64,000 nucleotides of DNA. Origin: Fibrobacter sp. UWEL. Its GTDB lineage: Bacteria; Fibrobacterota; Fibrobacteria; Fibrobacterales; Fibrobacteraceae. The notes under the pieces were generated by a model, which worked only from the letters and a program-made list of their open reading frames with translations, made no database searches and was not told the origin of the DNA. Position numbers and translations under genes: made by a program. Positions 1-9,600 of this stretch are shown piece by piece. The stretch spans positions 186,001 through 250,000 of the forward strand of contig NZ_FRBE01000001.1 of NCBI RefSeq assembly GCF_900142535.1, read 5' to 3'. Within the stretch, counting starts at the first letter, position 1, and every line of letters starts with the position of its first letter.

Positions 1-363
1 GTACTTATAGATAAAGCGTCTGTCCTGGGTAATGGAGTTCCCGCAAAGCAGGTTGCCGCCTTTTTCTGTGTAAGGCTTGATCAGGTCCAGAACCATCTTC
101 TCGCAGTCAGCGACGGTCAGTTTCGACTTGCGGCAGCGATCCACCAGACCACTTTGGGTGTGATGTCGCTTGTTCCAGTCGTCCATGCCTTCAAAAACAT
201 TTTCGGGCTGATGTACGGCAAGAACCGGTCCCTCGGTAATCACCTTGAGATTTGGGTCGGTCACGATGGTGGCCACTTCAAGGATTACATCCTTGTCGGG
301 GTTGAGACCTGACATTTCAAGGTCTATCCAGACGAGATTGGGGGAACTTTTCCATCTTACCAT
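1..363 (-). CDS. orn: Oligoribonuclease, N-terminal part (runs off window)
   Basis: This is the first 121 codons of a DEDD-family 3'-5' exoribonuclease that degrades two- to five-nucleotide RNA remnants in the cytoplasm. The translation begins MVRWKSSPNLVWIDLEMSGL; the Asp and Glu of WIDLEM are the first two metal-binding residues. It continues with the family-typical MDDWNKRHHTQSGLV and LLCGNSITQDRRF blocks. The ATG at 361-363 follows the reading frame cleanly and aligns with the usual family start. Family length is about 180 residues, so roughly one third, including the last catalytic His/Asp, lies outside the window. It is divergent from fabF, with 186 bases between them that must hold both promoters. 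Confidence 0.93.
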   Translation of the reverse strand, partial: MVRWKSSPNLVWIDLEMSGLNPDKDVILEVATIVTDPNLKVITEGPVLAVHQPENVFEGMDDWNKRHHTQSGLVDRCRKSKLTVADCEKMVLDLIKPYTEKGGNLLCGNSITQDRRFIYKY

Positions 364-549
364 AGTGCGGCAAATTTAGCTTTTTTGATGAAAAAGACTG
401 ATTTCCCATGCCGTTCGTCAGCCTTTTTAGCCCTTTTATCAAAAACTTACATTTTGTATACATTAAAACACTTTAATGTAAGTTCTTTGTTTGCTATATT
501 TGGCGTAGCTAAAACAAACTAATAATCTCAACATTTGGGTTAAGAAATT

Positions 550-1779
550 ATGGAAGAAGTTGTAATCACTGGTATGGGCTGCGTTTCTGCCCTTGGCAAC
601 ACTCCCGACCTTCTCTGGGACAACCTCCTGGCTGGTAAGTCCGGCATCACTCCGATTACTCGCTTTGATGTTACCAATTTCACCACCAAGTTCTCTGCCA
701 GCGTCAACGAATTCGTTGCAGACGAATACTTCTCTGCTCGCGACCAGTCTCGCTATTCTCGCAGCATCCAGTATGCCGTTTATTCCGCATACAAGGCTCT
801 TGCTAATGCTGGTGTTGACCCTGCTGCTGAAGATCCGAGCCGCGCCGGTGTGATTATCGGTTCCGGTATCGGTGGTATGAAAATCTATACCGACACTTGC
901 GTTGCCTATGCAACTCGCGGTCCTAGCCGTGTGTCTCCGTTCTTCATCCCTATGGCAATTACTAATATGCCTGCTGGTGAAGTTTCCAACCGTATCGGCT
1001 GGATGGGCCCCTGCTTCGCAGTGACCTCCGCTTGCGCTACTTCCAACCACGCCATTGCCGCTGCATACGACGCCATCCGTCTTGGCCGTGCAGATATCAT
1101 GCTGGCCGGTGGTGCTGACGAAACCGTTAACGAAGTTGCTGTTGCTGGTTTCTGCTCCATGAAGGCTCTTTCCAAGCGTAACGACGATCCTACTACCGCT
1201 TCCCGCCCCTTCGATGTTGATCGTGACGGTTTCGTGATTGGTGAAGGTGCTGGTGTTCTCGTTCTCGAAAGCCTTTCTCACGCTCAGAAGCGTGGCGCAA
1301 AGATCCTCGCTCGCGTTGCTGGCGTTGGCATGAGCGCAGATGCTCACCACATGTCCGCTCCCCGCGAAGATGGCGAAGGCGTTCGCATGGCTATCGAAAT
1401 GGCTCTCCGTGATGCTAAGATCGCTGCTTCCGACGTTGGCTACGTCAACACCCACGGTACTTCCACTCCCCTTGGCGACGTTGCTGAATGCTCCGCTCTT
1501 GAAAAGGTCTTCGGTCTCCGTGATACCCTCAAGATCAACTCCTCTAAGTGCATGATCGGTCATGCTCTTGGTGCTGCTGGTGCTCTCGAAGCAATCATCA
1601 CCATCAAGTCCCTCCAGAACCAGATGATCCACGCTACCACCAACGTGTTCAATCAGGACGAACGCATCCACTTCGACGTTTGCGCCAACAAGAACACTGC
1701 TCATAGCTTCAAGTATGCTATGTCCGATGGCTTCGGCTTCGGTGGTCACAACAGCGTTGTGCTCCTGGCTCGCGACTAA
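550..1779 (+). CDS. fabF: Beta-ketoacyl-ACP synthase II
   Basis: Condensing enzyme of type II fatty-acid elongation, joining malonyl-ACP to a growing acyl-ACP in the cytoplasm. The 409-residue protein has the usual FabF length. The thiolase-fold triad is visible: Cys162 in TSACATSNHA, His302 in NTHGTSTPLGD and His338 in IGHALGAAGA, with Lys333 just before the last. The GFGFGGHNS block near the C terminus is also typical. No acpP or fabD lies beside it, so here it stands as a single gene, divergent from orn and followed by a terminator. FabF rather than FabB is favoured by the overall motif pattern, but sequence alone does not settle chain-length specificity. Confidence 0.93.
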   Translation: MEEVVITGMGCVSALGNTPDLLWDNLLAGKSGITPITRFDVTNFTTKFSASVNEFVADEYFSARDQSRYSRSIQYAVYSAYKALANAGVDPAAEDPSRAGVIIGSGIGGMKIYTDTCVAYATRGPSRVSPFFIPMAITNMPAGEVSNRIGWMGPCFAVTSACATSNHAIAAAYDAIRLGRADIMLAGGADETVNEVAVAGFCSMKALSKRNDDPTTASRPFDVDRDGFVIGEGAGVLVLESLSHAQKRGAKILARVAGVGMSADAHHMSAPREDGEGVRMAIEMALRDAKIAASDVGYVNTHGTSTPLGDVAECSALEKVFGLRDTLKINSSKCMIGHALGAAGALEAIITIKSLQNQMIHATTNVFNQDERIHFDVCANKNTAHSFKYAMSDGFGFGGHNSVVLLARD

Positions 1780-1841
1780 TAAGACCGCTCGGCTTAACTT
1801 CACATGAGTACATGTGTTTGAGCCTCGCTCTCACAAAAACG

Positions 1842-1866
1842 CCCGCTTTAAAAGCGGGTATTTTTG
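1842..1866 (+). terminator. Intrinsic terminator after fabF
   Basis: The arms CCCGCTTT and AAAGCGGG form a stem followed by TATTTTTGT, 60 bases after the fabF stop codon. The preceding A-run makes it potentially bidirectional. Confidence 0.8.
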
Positions 1867-1894
1867 TTCACGGAAAGTTCGCGTTAGCACTTGA

Positions 1895-1942
1895 TATAAT
1901 CTTCTTGCCATCTTGGGGTTGTGCCCGGGATGGCTTTTTTTT
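1895..1942 (+). promoter_or_regulatory. Possible -10 box and terminator-like leader hairpin before the DUF2279-like gene
   Basis: A perfect TATAAT lies at 1895-1900. About seven bases later the arms GCCATC (1907-1912) and GATGGC (1929-1934) form a hairpin with a GGG/CCC inner pairing. It is followed by eight T residues. The GTG start of the next gene is only 13 bases further on. This could be an attenuator-like leader or a second terminator for fabF; no convincing -35 box is seen. Confidence 0.45.
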
Positions 1943-1954
1943 ATTTTTTGCCCC

Positions 1955-2896
1955 GTGAAAAATTGGATTAGAAACATTTTGATTGGCGGTCTGGTATTTT
2001 TTGGAACCGCACAGGCGAATAATTTTCTTGGCCCTCTGACTTGGCGTGATTCCACTTGGGATTACCGCAGTGAAGATCCTGAGGATTCCGTAAGGACGTT
2101 GAACCCCCTGAAGCTTACTGGGGTGGCTTCTACCACTCTTATTGCTTATGGTGCTGCCTACTGGTTTGTCTTTGACAAGGGCTGGTGGGGAGAAAATGGC
2201 AGCGATTTCCATTTTGAAAATGATTTCGATTATGCCCTGAACTTGGATAAACTCGGTCATTTTGCATCTGGCGTTGTGTTGGGCGAATTGTTCTACGAAG
2301 GTTATCGCTGGTCGGGTGTTTCTGAATTCTACTCCTATTTGTTTGCCGGCCTTTCCGCTATGTCTACTCATATTGCTGTGGATGTGAAGGATGGGTTTGC
2401 TCCTAGTTGGGGCTTTAGCATTTTTGATGTGCTTTCTGGTTCTATTGGCGGTTTCTTGCCCATGGCGGAACGTTATGTGCCCTTGTTCAAGTACGTGGAT
2501 CTTAAGTGGAGTTACTGGATTAACACGAAGGTTTATTACCGACAGAATCATCAGGCTTCTGATGGTATCTTTACGGATGACTATGTGAACCAGACTTATT
2601 GGGCTAGTTTCAAGCCGTATCGCTTGCTGCCGGCTGCTGCCCGTAGGTATTATCCTAGCTGGCTTGCCATTGCTGCTGGTATCAGTATTGATGAGGGTGT
2701 GTTCATCAAGCATTATGAGGGAACGCCTCATAGAGAGGTTTATATTGCCCTGGATTACGATTTGGAAGCTTTAAGACCTCAGAGCCGTTGGGCTCGATTC
2801 CTGGTGAAGACCCTCAATTACTTCAAGTTGCCCGCTCCTACCGTACAAGTATATCCCGACGTCAAGTGGTTCTTGATGTATCCTATTAAGTTTTAG
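1955..2896 (+). CDS. DUF2279-like periplasmic/membrane protein
   Basis: A 313-residue protein of unknown function. The GTG at 1955 is chosen because it starts MKNWIRNILIGGLVFFGTAQA, a good signal peptide ending in AQA; the in-frame TTG at 1913 would put a terminator hairpin inside the gene. The centre has NLDKLGHFASGVVLGELFY and STHIAVDVKDGF, the His- and Asp-containing hydrophobic segments I associate with the DUF2279 family of predicted periplasmic or outer-membrane proteins. Aromatic residues are abundant towards the C terminus, as in an envelope protein. No clear Shine-Dalgarno sequence precedes the GTG. The family assignment is from memory of the motif, not from a search. Confidence 0.6.
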   Translation: MKNWIRNILIGGLVFFGTAQANNFLGPLTWRDSTWDYRSEDPEDSVRTLNPLKLTGVASTTLIAYGAAYWFVFDKGWWGENGSDFHFENDFDYALNLDKLGHFASGVVLGELFYEGYRWSGVSEFYSYLFAGLSAMSTHIAVDVKDGFAPSWGFSIFDVLSGSIGGFLPMAERYVPLFKYVDLKWSYWINTKVYYRQNHQASDGIFTDDYVNQTYWASFKPYRLLPAAARRYYPSWLAIAAGISIDEGVFIKHYEGTPHREVYIALDYDLEALRPQSRWARFLVKTLNYFKLPAPTVQVYPDVKWFLMYPIKF

Positions 2897-2897
2897 A

Positions 2898-3027
2898 ACG
2901 TGGGGAAAACTCGGGATAGGGGGCTTTGGTAGTAGCCTCTCCGCTCGGCTCACTTCGTTCACCCGCTTCGCTACGCTTGCGGACTCGCTCCGATTCTACC
3001 ACCAAATCCCCCTAGTACGTCCCACGT
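2898..3027. repeat. Long imperfect palindrome, about 130 bp
   Basis: The ends ACGTGGG (2898-2904) and CCCACGT (3021-3027) are inverted copies. Inside them TAGGGGGCTTTGGTAGTAG (2918-2936) is matched by CTACCACCAAATCCCCCTAG. The middle is a string of CGCT/CGCTTCG-like short repeats. No start codon or ribosome site gives it coding potential. It lies just after the DUF2279-like gene. Confidence 0.65.
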
Positions 3028-3055
3028 CTTAATAGGCTGTGGGGCTTTTCGCTGG

Positions 3056-3070
3056 CGTAGGGATGGCTCG
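3056..3070 (+). repeat. 15-mer shared with the proS downstream region
   Basis: CGTAGGGATGGCTCG occurs here and again at 39640-39654. In both places it sits 12 to 16 bases before an intrinsic terminator and in the same orientation relative to the hairpin. Confidence 0.55.
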
Positions 3071-3082
3071 GGATGCAAAAAA

Positions 3083-3110
3083 GTCCAGCCCATAGGGCCG
3101 GACCTTTTTG
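3083..3110. terminator. Bidirectional terminator between convergent genes
   Basis: The arms GTCCAGCCC and GGCCGGAC pair around CATAGG-type loop bases, with A6 on one side and T5 on the other. It lies between the convergent DUF2279-like gene and the porin gene and could serve both. Confidence 0.75.
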
Positions 3111-3165
3111 AGAGCGAGCGCAAATCGTAGGTTTTAAGCCTTACGTACTGCGCGAGCGGTCTTCA

Positions 3166-4671
3166 TTAGAAATTAAAGACGGTTTCAACACCCATCTTGA
3201 AGCCAACATCTTCGTCGTCGTTGTTGTCGCCAACGGGGATGTCAAACATACCGGTTGCCATGATGGAAACGTTTTCGACGGGGTCGATGTAAACGCGTGC
3301 ACCGCAGTCGAGGGTGGAGATGTCTGCGTCGTCATCGAGAGTGTTGGTGTGGAATTCAACGGGGATACCGATCTTGATGAATTCAGCAAACTTGAATGCC
3401 GGTTCTGCGTATGCGAACATGTATTCCGGAACGTCGTTAGCGATTTCGTTACGGTTCAGATCGTCGTCAGAGAGGAAGGCATAGAAGAAGGAAGTCTTGA
3501 TCTGGAAGATGGAAACTTCGAAGCTGGGTTCAACCAAGATAGCGTGAGCGACAGAAGTCATGTCGACGTTGCCGCCGTCTGCCAGGTAGTCAGCATGGAA
3601 GCCGTAAACAGCGCGGAAGCTGAAGCCACCGAGGTTCAGGCCTGCGTCGATACCAGCATGGAGTTCGTTGTGTTCAGCTTCCTGGTAGGACTTGTAGTCG
3701 AAGTACGGACGGAGGTGCTGACCAGCATAGTTGAATTCGTATGCGGCATGGAAGTTGTAGTTAGCGTCGTCATCTGCGGAAACACGGAGGTCGTTGGAGT
3801 TACGACCGAAACCGATGCCCAGTTCCAGACCAGCGAGGCCAACCTGAATACCGCGAACGTCGTGGTCGATCATGCCAGCAGCCTGCTGGTAGGTCTTGGT
3901 GTAGTTGTAGTAAGCCTGGAAGCCGCCTTCACCGAAGGAGAAGTCGCCCATCTTCACGAAGAAGAAGTCAGCGGGCTGGTACTTGATGAATGCAGAGTTG
4001 TAACCGATGCCTGCATTTTCGGTGTTGGTTTCGCCTTCGAGAACCAAACGTGCAGACCACTTGTCGTTGAACTTCACGTCGGTGTACAATTCAACGTCGG
4101 TGAAGTATTCGTGCTTGAGGTCGCCATCAGCAAACAGGTCGTTGGTGTATGCGTCAACTTCGACCATACCGGAGAACTTGACTTCCATGTTAGCCTTGGA
4201 AGTACCTTCGTTCATGGAAGCCTTCAGAGCGTCCATTGCATTGCCAGCTGCGTTTGCAACTTCGGAAGGATTGGTGTCTTCAGCAGCGGGAGCAGCTTCA
4301 GCGGCAGCCTTTTCTTCTTCAGCCTTCTTAGCTTCAGCAGCGGCCTTTTCTTCTTCAGCCTTCTTAGCTTCAGCAGCAGCCTTTTCTTCTTCAGCCTTCT
4401 TGGCTTCAGCAGCAGCCTTTTCTTCTTCAGCCTTCTTAGCTTCAGCGGCAGCCTTTTCTTCTTCAGCCTTCTTGGCTTCAGCAGCAGCCTTTTCTTCTTC
4501 AGCCTTCTTAGCTTCAGCAGCCTTAGCTTCGTCTGCAGCCTTTACGGAGTCAGCCTTAACTTCAGCAGCGGGTTTTGCGGGGGCTGCGGCGGGAGCTGCA
4601 GCGGGGGCCTGAGCAAATGCGCCAGCGGCAGCGATGCCGAGGACGATTGCGGAGAGCTTCATCTTGTTCAT
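3166..4671 (-). CDS. Outer-membrane porin-like protein with Ala/Glu/Lys repeat region
   Basis: A 501-residue secreted protein. Residues 1-20 form a signal peptide (MNKMKLSAIVLGIAAAGAFA). A Pro/Ala stretch follows, then residues about 40-130 are dominated by the 12-residue unit KKAEEEKAAAEA repeated six times, a charged helix resembling the middle part of TolA. Residues about 155-501 are alternating amphipathic strands ending in VFNF, as expected of an outer-membrane beta-barrel. AAGGAGATAGAG just before the ATG is a strong ribosome site. I infer a periplasm-spanning helix tied to a barrel; the transported substrate is unknown. Confidence 0.72.
   Translation of the reverse strand: MNKMKLSAIVLGIAAAGAFAQAPAAAPAAAPAKPAAEVKADSVKAADEAKAAEAKKAEEEKAAAEAKKAEEEKAAAEAKKAEEEKAAAEAKKAEEEKAAAEAKKAEEEKAAAEAKKAEEEKAAAEAAPAAEDTNPSEVANAAGNAMDALKASMNEGTSKANMEVKFSGMVEVDAYTNDLFADGDLKHEYFTDVELYTDVKFNDKWSARLVLEGETNTENAGIGYNSAFIKYQPADFFFVKMGDFSFGEGGFQAYYNYTKTYQQAAGMIDHDVRGIQVGLAGLELGIGFGRNSNDLRVSADDDANYNFHAAYEFNYAGQHLRPYFDYKSYQEAEHNELHAGIDAGLNLGGFSFRAVYGFHADYLADGGNVDMTSVAHAILVEPSFEVSIFQIKTSFFYAFLSDDDLNRNEIANDVPEYMFAYAEPAFKFAEFIKIGIPVEFHTNTLDDDADISTLDCGARVYIDPVENVSIMATGMFDIPVGDNNDDEDVGFKMGVETVFNF
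4295..4510 (-). repeat. Six 36-bp tandem repeats within the porin gene
   Basis: Six direct copies of a 36-bp unit, starting with GCTTCAGC on the plus strand, run without gaps. Each encodes one 12-residue KKAEEEKAAAEA unit on the minus strand. Copies differ only at silent or near-silent positions such as TTAGC/TTGGC and GCGGC/GCAGC, so copy number could change without a frameshift. Confidence 0.9.
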
Positions 4672-4822
4672 CTCTATCTCCTTGATAGTTATTGTGAATT
4701 CCGATGTGTAATTTAGTTAGATTATGGGATTTTTGCACCCCTCTATTGAATTTTTTGGTACTTTTTCGTGGGGTGAAATAAATTTGTATCTTTTTGATAC
4801 GCAACGACTTTACGGTTTCAGT

Positions 4823-5395
4823 ATGAAGTTTACACGTTTTGTTTTAGGCTTTTCAATTCTTGCAACAAACCTCTGGGCATTGCCTCAGACGGGAACCTTT
4901 TTTGACTCCCGAGACAACAAGACTTATAGGACCGTAGTAATCGGTTCCAAGACCTGGTTTGCGGAAAACTTGAGCTATAAGACCAAGAGCGGTAGCGAAT
5001 GTTACGACAGTAAGGACGCCAACTGCCAGAAGTATGGTCGTCTCTATACATTTGAAGCCGCCAAGAAGGCCTGTCCTGCTGGTTGGCATCTTCCCGAGAA
5101 TGAGGAATGGACCTGGTTCAAGACATTCATCGAGGATAGTGACGGTAAGGAAGCCGCCTGGATGAGCCTGAAATCCCGAGACAAGTGGGATGGCTCAGAC
5201 CGCTACGGCTTTGATGTGGTTCCCGCGGGAAAGGCTACGGATGAATTCCTGGAACTTGGCGTATCCGCCCATTTCTGGAGTGCCACTGAAGAGGACGGAG
5301 ACGCCTACGGTTGGCATCTGGCCCCTCCCGGCGATTTTTCCCGTGACTTTGACATTAGCACCAACATGTATTCGGTGCGTTGTCTAAAAAACTAG
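4823..5395 (+). CDS. FISUMP domain secreted protein
   Basis: A 190-residue exported protein. MKFTRFVLGFSILATNLWA is a signal peptide, and the ATG at 4823 is chosen because it gives this export signal directly. The mature part is a single Fibrobacter succinogenes major paralogous domain: DSRDNKTYRTVVIGSKTWFAENL, then CYDSKDANCQKYGRLYTF, ACPAGWHLP, FWSATE and a final SVRCLK. Four or more Cys residues are placed as in the family, probably in disulfides. The family is abundant in Fibrobacter and has no proven biochemical role. A second copy lies at 14734. Confidence 0.85.
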   Translation: MKFTRFVLGFSILATNLWALPQTGTFFDSRDNKTYRTVVIGSKTWFAENLSYKTKSGSECYDSKDANCQKYGRLYTFEAAKKACPAGWHLPENEEWTWFKTFIEDSDGKEAAWMSLKSRDKWDGSDRYGFDVVPAGKATDEFLELGVSAHFWSATEEDGDAYGWHLAPPGDFSRDFDISTNMYSVRCLKN

Positions 5396-5418
5396 ACTAG
5401 AGAACCTGCGGACCTGGT

Positions 5419-6387
5419 TTAGAACTTGTGGTCCCAGCTGAAAGCAATGCGGTAGAAGGACCATTCCCGTCCGGTTTTCTTCAGCAGCGGTTCTTCGTCG
5501 GCATTTTCGTGATCCGTTGCAAAGCTGCGTCCCCCTTCGAAGGTAATGAGGGTCATGAGTTCGTTCTTGGCGTTCAGCTTGAAGTTCATCAGGAGGCTCA
5601 GGTCAATCCACATAAAGTCGCCGTCAAAGCCCTGGTAGACTTTCTTGTAGTCTGCCGGATCGTAGTGTCCGTAGAATTCTGCCATGAACCCCACCATCTG
5701 GAGGGCGATGGGCATCTGGTAGCCTAGGACCGCCGTCACATCGTACTGCCAACCGTTTGCTTCACCGGGGAAGACCTGCCAGGACCATAGGTCTCCGTCA
5801 TCCACGCCGGTAATGCCTTCGTAAATCCACTTGTAGGAAGCCTGCATTACCACATGGCTCCAGTCTCCTTCGATCAGGGCGCCCGTATCGAACTGGAATG
5901 TGGCCTTTGCCCAGTAGTCGTAGTAGTAGTTTCCGAAGGGAGTCAAGCTCTTGTATTCCTGTTTCTTCAGACTATAGACGCTCATTCCGTCAAATCCCAG
6001 TGGATTCCAGCCGGTGCCGATGGAGCCGCCTGCGGAAAATACCAGGAAGGGTACGGGTGTAAAGTCCAGGCCGACCAGGGGGCGGATTGTCAGGGGGGAC
6101 AGTTCAAAGATTCCATTGAATTTCACATTGGCGCCTTTCAGGAGCCAGTGTTCCCCTAGGGGGGTGGGCAAGGTGTAGGTGGCGTTGAAACGGGTAACTG
6201 CCTTTGCTCCGCTAAAAGGTCCGTTCAGTCCTGCAAAGTGATCATCTCCAGCTTCATAATCTACATCGGTGTAGATGGCGGCGATGGTGGTTAGGGACAA
6301 GTCAAGATGACTCTTGGTACTTTCGTCGGCTTCGCCTGCAAAGAGTGCGGCAGGTAGGAGAGACAATGTAAGCAATTTCTTAAACAT
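5419..6387 (-). CDS. Predicted outer-membrane beta-barrel protein
   Basis: A 322-residue protein with signal peptide MFKKLLTLSLLPAALFAGEA and a body of aromatic-rich alternating strands ending in SWDHKF, the C-terminal Phe typical of outer-membrane barrels. The ATG at 6387 is preferred over the GTG nine bases upstream because AAAGG lies ten bases before the ATG but directly abuts the GTG. I recognise no family. It is convergent with the FISUMP gene; 253 bases separate it from the divergent fibro-slime gene. Confidence 0.65.
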   Translation of the reverse strand: MFKKLLTLSLLPAALFAGEADESTKSHLDLSLTTIAAIYTDVDYEAGDDHFAGLNGPFSGAKAVTRFNATYTLPTPLGEHWLLKGANVKFNGIFELSPLTIRPLVGLDFTPVPFLVFSAGGSIGTGWNPLGFDGMSVYSLKKQEYKSLTPFGNYYYDYWAKATFQFDTGALIEGDWSHVVMQASYKWIYEGITGVDDGDLWSWQVFPGEANGWQYDVTAVLGYQMPIALQMVGFMAEFYGHYDPADYKKVYQGFDGDFMWIDLSLLMNFKLNAKNELMTLITFEGGRSFATDHENADEEPLLKKTGREWSFYRIAFSWDHKF

Positions 6388-6533
6388 TACGAACACACCT
6401 TTATTTAATCCTTCTTGAAATAAAAGATAGTTACAAATTGACTTTTTGCGGAAATTCGTTTGTATTTAGGCATTTTTTATAAAATAATGCGAAAAATGTT
6501 CTCATTTTATTTGATTTGTTTTTTGAGAAACCC

Positions 6534-6550
6534 ATTAGCAATTTGCTAAT
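6534..6550. promoter_or_regulatory. Operator-like inverted repeat upstream of the fibro-slime gene
   Basis: ATTAGCA-ATT-TGCTAAT is a perfect 7-bp inverted repeat with a 3-base centre. It stands in the AT-rich divergent spacer, 91 bases before the fibro-slime start. It has no T-run, so it looks like a dyad binding site rather than a terminator. The regulator is unknown. Confidence 0.4.
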
Positions 6551-6640
6551 GAAAGTAAATATTTCTAAAAGTAGGCTGTTCTCAAAATAAATAATGTATT
6601 TTCTCATTACTCACGATAAATGAGTAAGGGATTGTGATTT

Positions 6641-9600
6641 ATGGGTAGACCTACTTTAGGGCGTGCTTTGGGCATGCTCGCTTTTTGGGTTGTTGCCGCT
6701 TTTGGCTTGGCAACGGGTGCGGAAACTTCTTCTGAAACGTCAAAAACCATCGCGTTTTATACTCCATGGAGCAACACAAATGCGGTTTTGTTTGTGGATG
6801 GCGACTCTGTTGCTACCATGACTTCCCTCAAAAATTACTGTGGATGGTTCAAGGCGGATGTGACTGTCCCCGCTAATGGCCTAAAGGTGTATTTCAAGCA
6901 GACCGTCGGTAGAAATTATGTGGGTTCCGAAGGTATGACTTTGGATGAGCCGACCATTGCTACTGAAATTGTCCTGGATTCTGTAGCCGCTCTGACGGAT
7001 ACTGTCTGGGTACAGGGGTATAAGACCGGCGCTCCTTCCCAATTTTCCCAGTTCCCTGGGGTTTTGGGGGATTGCCCTCTGAAAAAATTCCCGGTAACCA
7101 TGTTCGACTGGCTCCACGGAGACAAGGGTGATGGCAATGGCGCTGGCAAGAATGGCGATCCTGCCAATGGAATCAGCGCGGACTTTGGTTCCGGTGGGTG
7201 CAATAGTGGCGATAGAGCTGGTTCTAATTTTACCGCTTCCAGAGTGTATGGCGATTCCGTCTACAAATACATGGGTGGTATGGTGGAACGTGAATTGGGC
7301 GCAAACGGTGTACCGGTAATGGCTGATCCGTTCCCTACAAATTGCAAGAATACTAATCACTTGAATGAATGGTTTCTTCCGGAATCTCTGGCGGTAGATG
7401 CAAATGGCAATACTCTCACCAATATGACTTGCCGCGACCTTTACATCTCTATGGATGATGAAGGTTTTTGGCTGGCGGAAGTATCCAAGGATAATATTTC
7501 CGAAGGAAATGAGTTCAATAAGGGCGGTATGTTCCTTCTGGATGATTTTAAGTTCCTGGACGCGGAAGGAACCGTTGCTAATCCTTACTTTGAACAGGTG
7601 AGAGGCTCTGATGGAAGAAAGCATAATTTTGGATTTACCATGAAGATTCAGGCTACTTTCGAATATGTGCCTGGACAGTACTTTGATTTCCTGGGTGATG
7701 ACGACGTGTGGGTTTTCATCAATAACAAGTTGGTGGTGGATATTGGCGGTCAGCATGGTCAGATTCCAGGTGCCGTAGATCTGGACACCATCGGACAGAA
7801 TAATCCCGCTGAAAAGCTGGTCCCGGGACAGCTATACAATTTCCACATTTTCTACGTGGAACGCCATACCGGATCTTCAAATTTCAAGATGCGTACGTCT
7901 ATCGATCTGCAGGTGGATGCTTCCATTTTCGTGACCTCTGAAGAGAGAGGGGATGAGGTTGTCTATGACGTGTGGCAGATTAATAAGCGTAACAAGTTTG
8001 CCTGTGGAAACGATGTAAGCAACCAGGATACTGTCATTACGGGTGGTGCATCCAACTATAGATTGACCGGTGGAAATCTGGTAAATCCCATTGTGTTTGA
8101 ACCGGGCTCTTACTTCGATGGTGGCCTCGTGATTTCCAGTGACTCAACGTTTAGTATTAACGTGGAGGCCATCAAGGCGGCTGGAGCTCTTGTCCCGGGA
8201 CATTATTTCCTGGAAGTTTCCCTGAAATCTGATCCTAGCCAGTCTACTCGAATTGAAATTGTAGTTCCTATCTATGACATTCCTACGGTGGCTTTTGCAA
8301 GCGAAGAATGGAATGTTCTCGGAAAGGAAGTTTCTGGCGATACGCTGCAAATTGGCGACTGGGCTTATGCCACCTATAAGGTGAACGTAACTTTCCTGGA
8401 AGAGTGGGCTACGGTGAATAATTATAACAGGAAAATCAACCTGGCATTCTCTGATCCCAACATTGATATTCTGGATGCTGAAGATGGAAAGAAAATCACT
8501 TACGTCAATCTGGATTCCAATGGTCGAGCCACCTTCTACGTCCATGCTAATGCTCCTGTTGCTGGTGTGACTTTAACGGCGAAGGGCGCTGCTGCAGGCA
8601 ACTCTGTCTGGAAGAACTTGAATTTCCCGGAACCGCCTATACCTCAGGTAGTGAAGGCTATTGTGCATGATCGCAATGGAGATGGACGTGTGGATAGTCT
8701 TCATGTTCAATTTGACCGAGCTATCAATAGCAAAACCGTTTTAGATTCTATCCAGTTTACATTTGGTGAATCCTTCATGACCACCACAAAGTTCAAAATC
8801 GTGAACGGAATGGAATTGATTGCTTTGGCAGAAGATGTAAATCCTACGATGTGTGCTAATGAGAAAAATTGTGGATTTGGCAGCCGTCAGTTTACGGGAG
8901 GTTCTTCTGGCTTATATACGGGTTCCTTGAATAGCTGGTTTACCTATTCCGATAACGGGAGTAAGAGCCATTTCTATAAGGAAGATGAACCTATTGCTGA
9001 TGGTGCGGGGCCGATTATCTTGAGTGCTGTAAAGACCAAGGGGGATGATGGCAATCGATACCTTTCCCTCACCTTTAGTGAAGTTATTTCCGAAGAATCT
9101 CGACAGAATATAGCTACGCTTCTTGAATTTATTTGCACGCGCGGGGGCGTGAACGAAACACCGGAAGCCCCTGCTGCTCAGACTGGGTTTGGAAGTAAGA
9201 TGGTGCTGGTTTATAGCTCTGTAACAGATGATATGGTGCTGCCTACTAGTGGAGATCGAGTTCGTTTTGCTCTAGGATTGAATTACGTTCGTGACTTGGT
9301 TGGAAATGGCCCCCATGCCAATAACCCGTGGGCTGTAGTCACAGGTGATCAGGAATTGAAAAATCAGAATCCTAGTGTGATTACAGTGGGCGAGGACCCT
9401 TATGGAATTATTGAGAACGAACGGATTACTCAGCCTTTCCTGGTGGCAGATAATGGTCAGACCGTTCAGCAAATTGGCGACTCCTTGGGTGTTCAGGGGA
9501 GCCTGGTGGATTTCGATATGGCAAAGATCATGATGGAAGAGTCGCAGAATGCGGTAAATGCTTTTGACGCCTTTGTTGAATCTAGACTGGGTAGTACTAC

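Noticed and set aside
463-1803. Long open frame on the minus strand across fabF
   Set aside because: It is antisense to a clear FabF with all catalytic residues. It arises from codon bias and has no recognisable domain.
1930-1971. Short frame starting MAFFYFLPREK as a leader peptide
   Set aside because: It starts inside the hairpin arm, has no ribosome site and shows no regulatory codon pattern.
4295-4510. Regular 36-bp repeats that could suggest a CRISPR array
   Set aside because: The units are contiguous with no unique spacers, and they encode an in-frame Ala/Glu/Lys repeat within a secreted porin.
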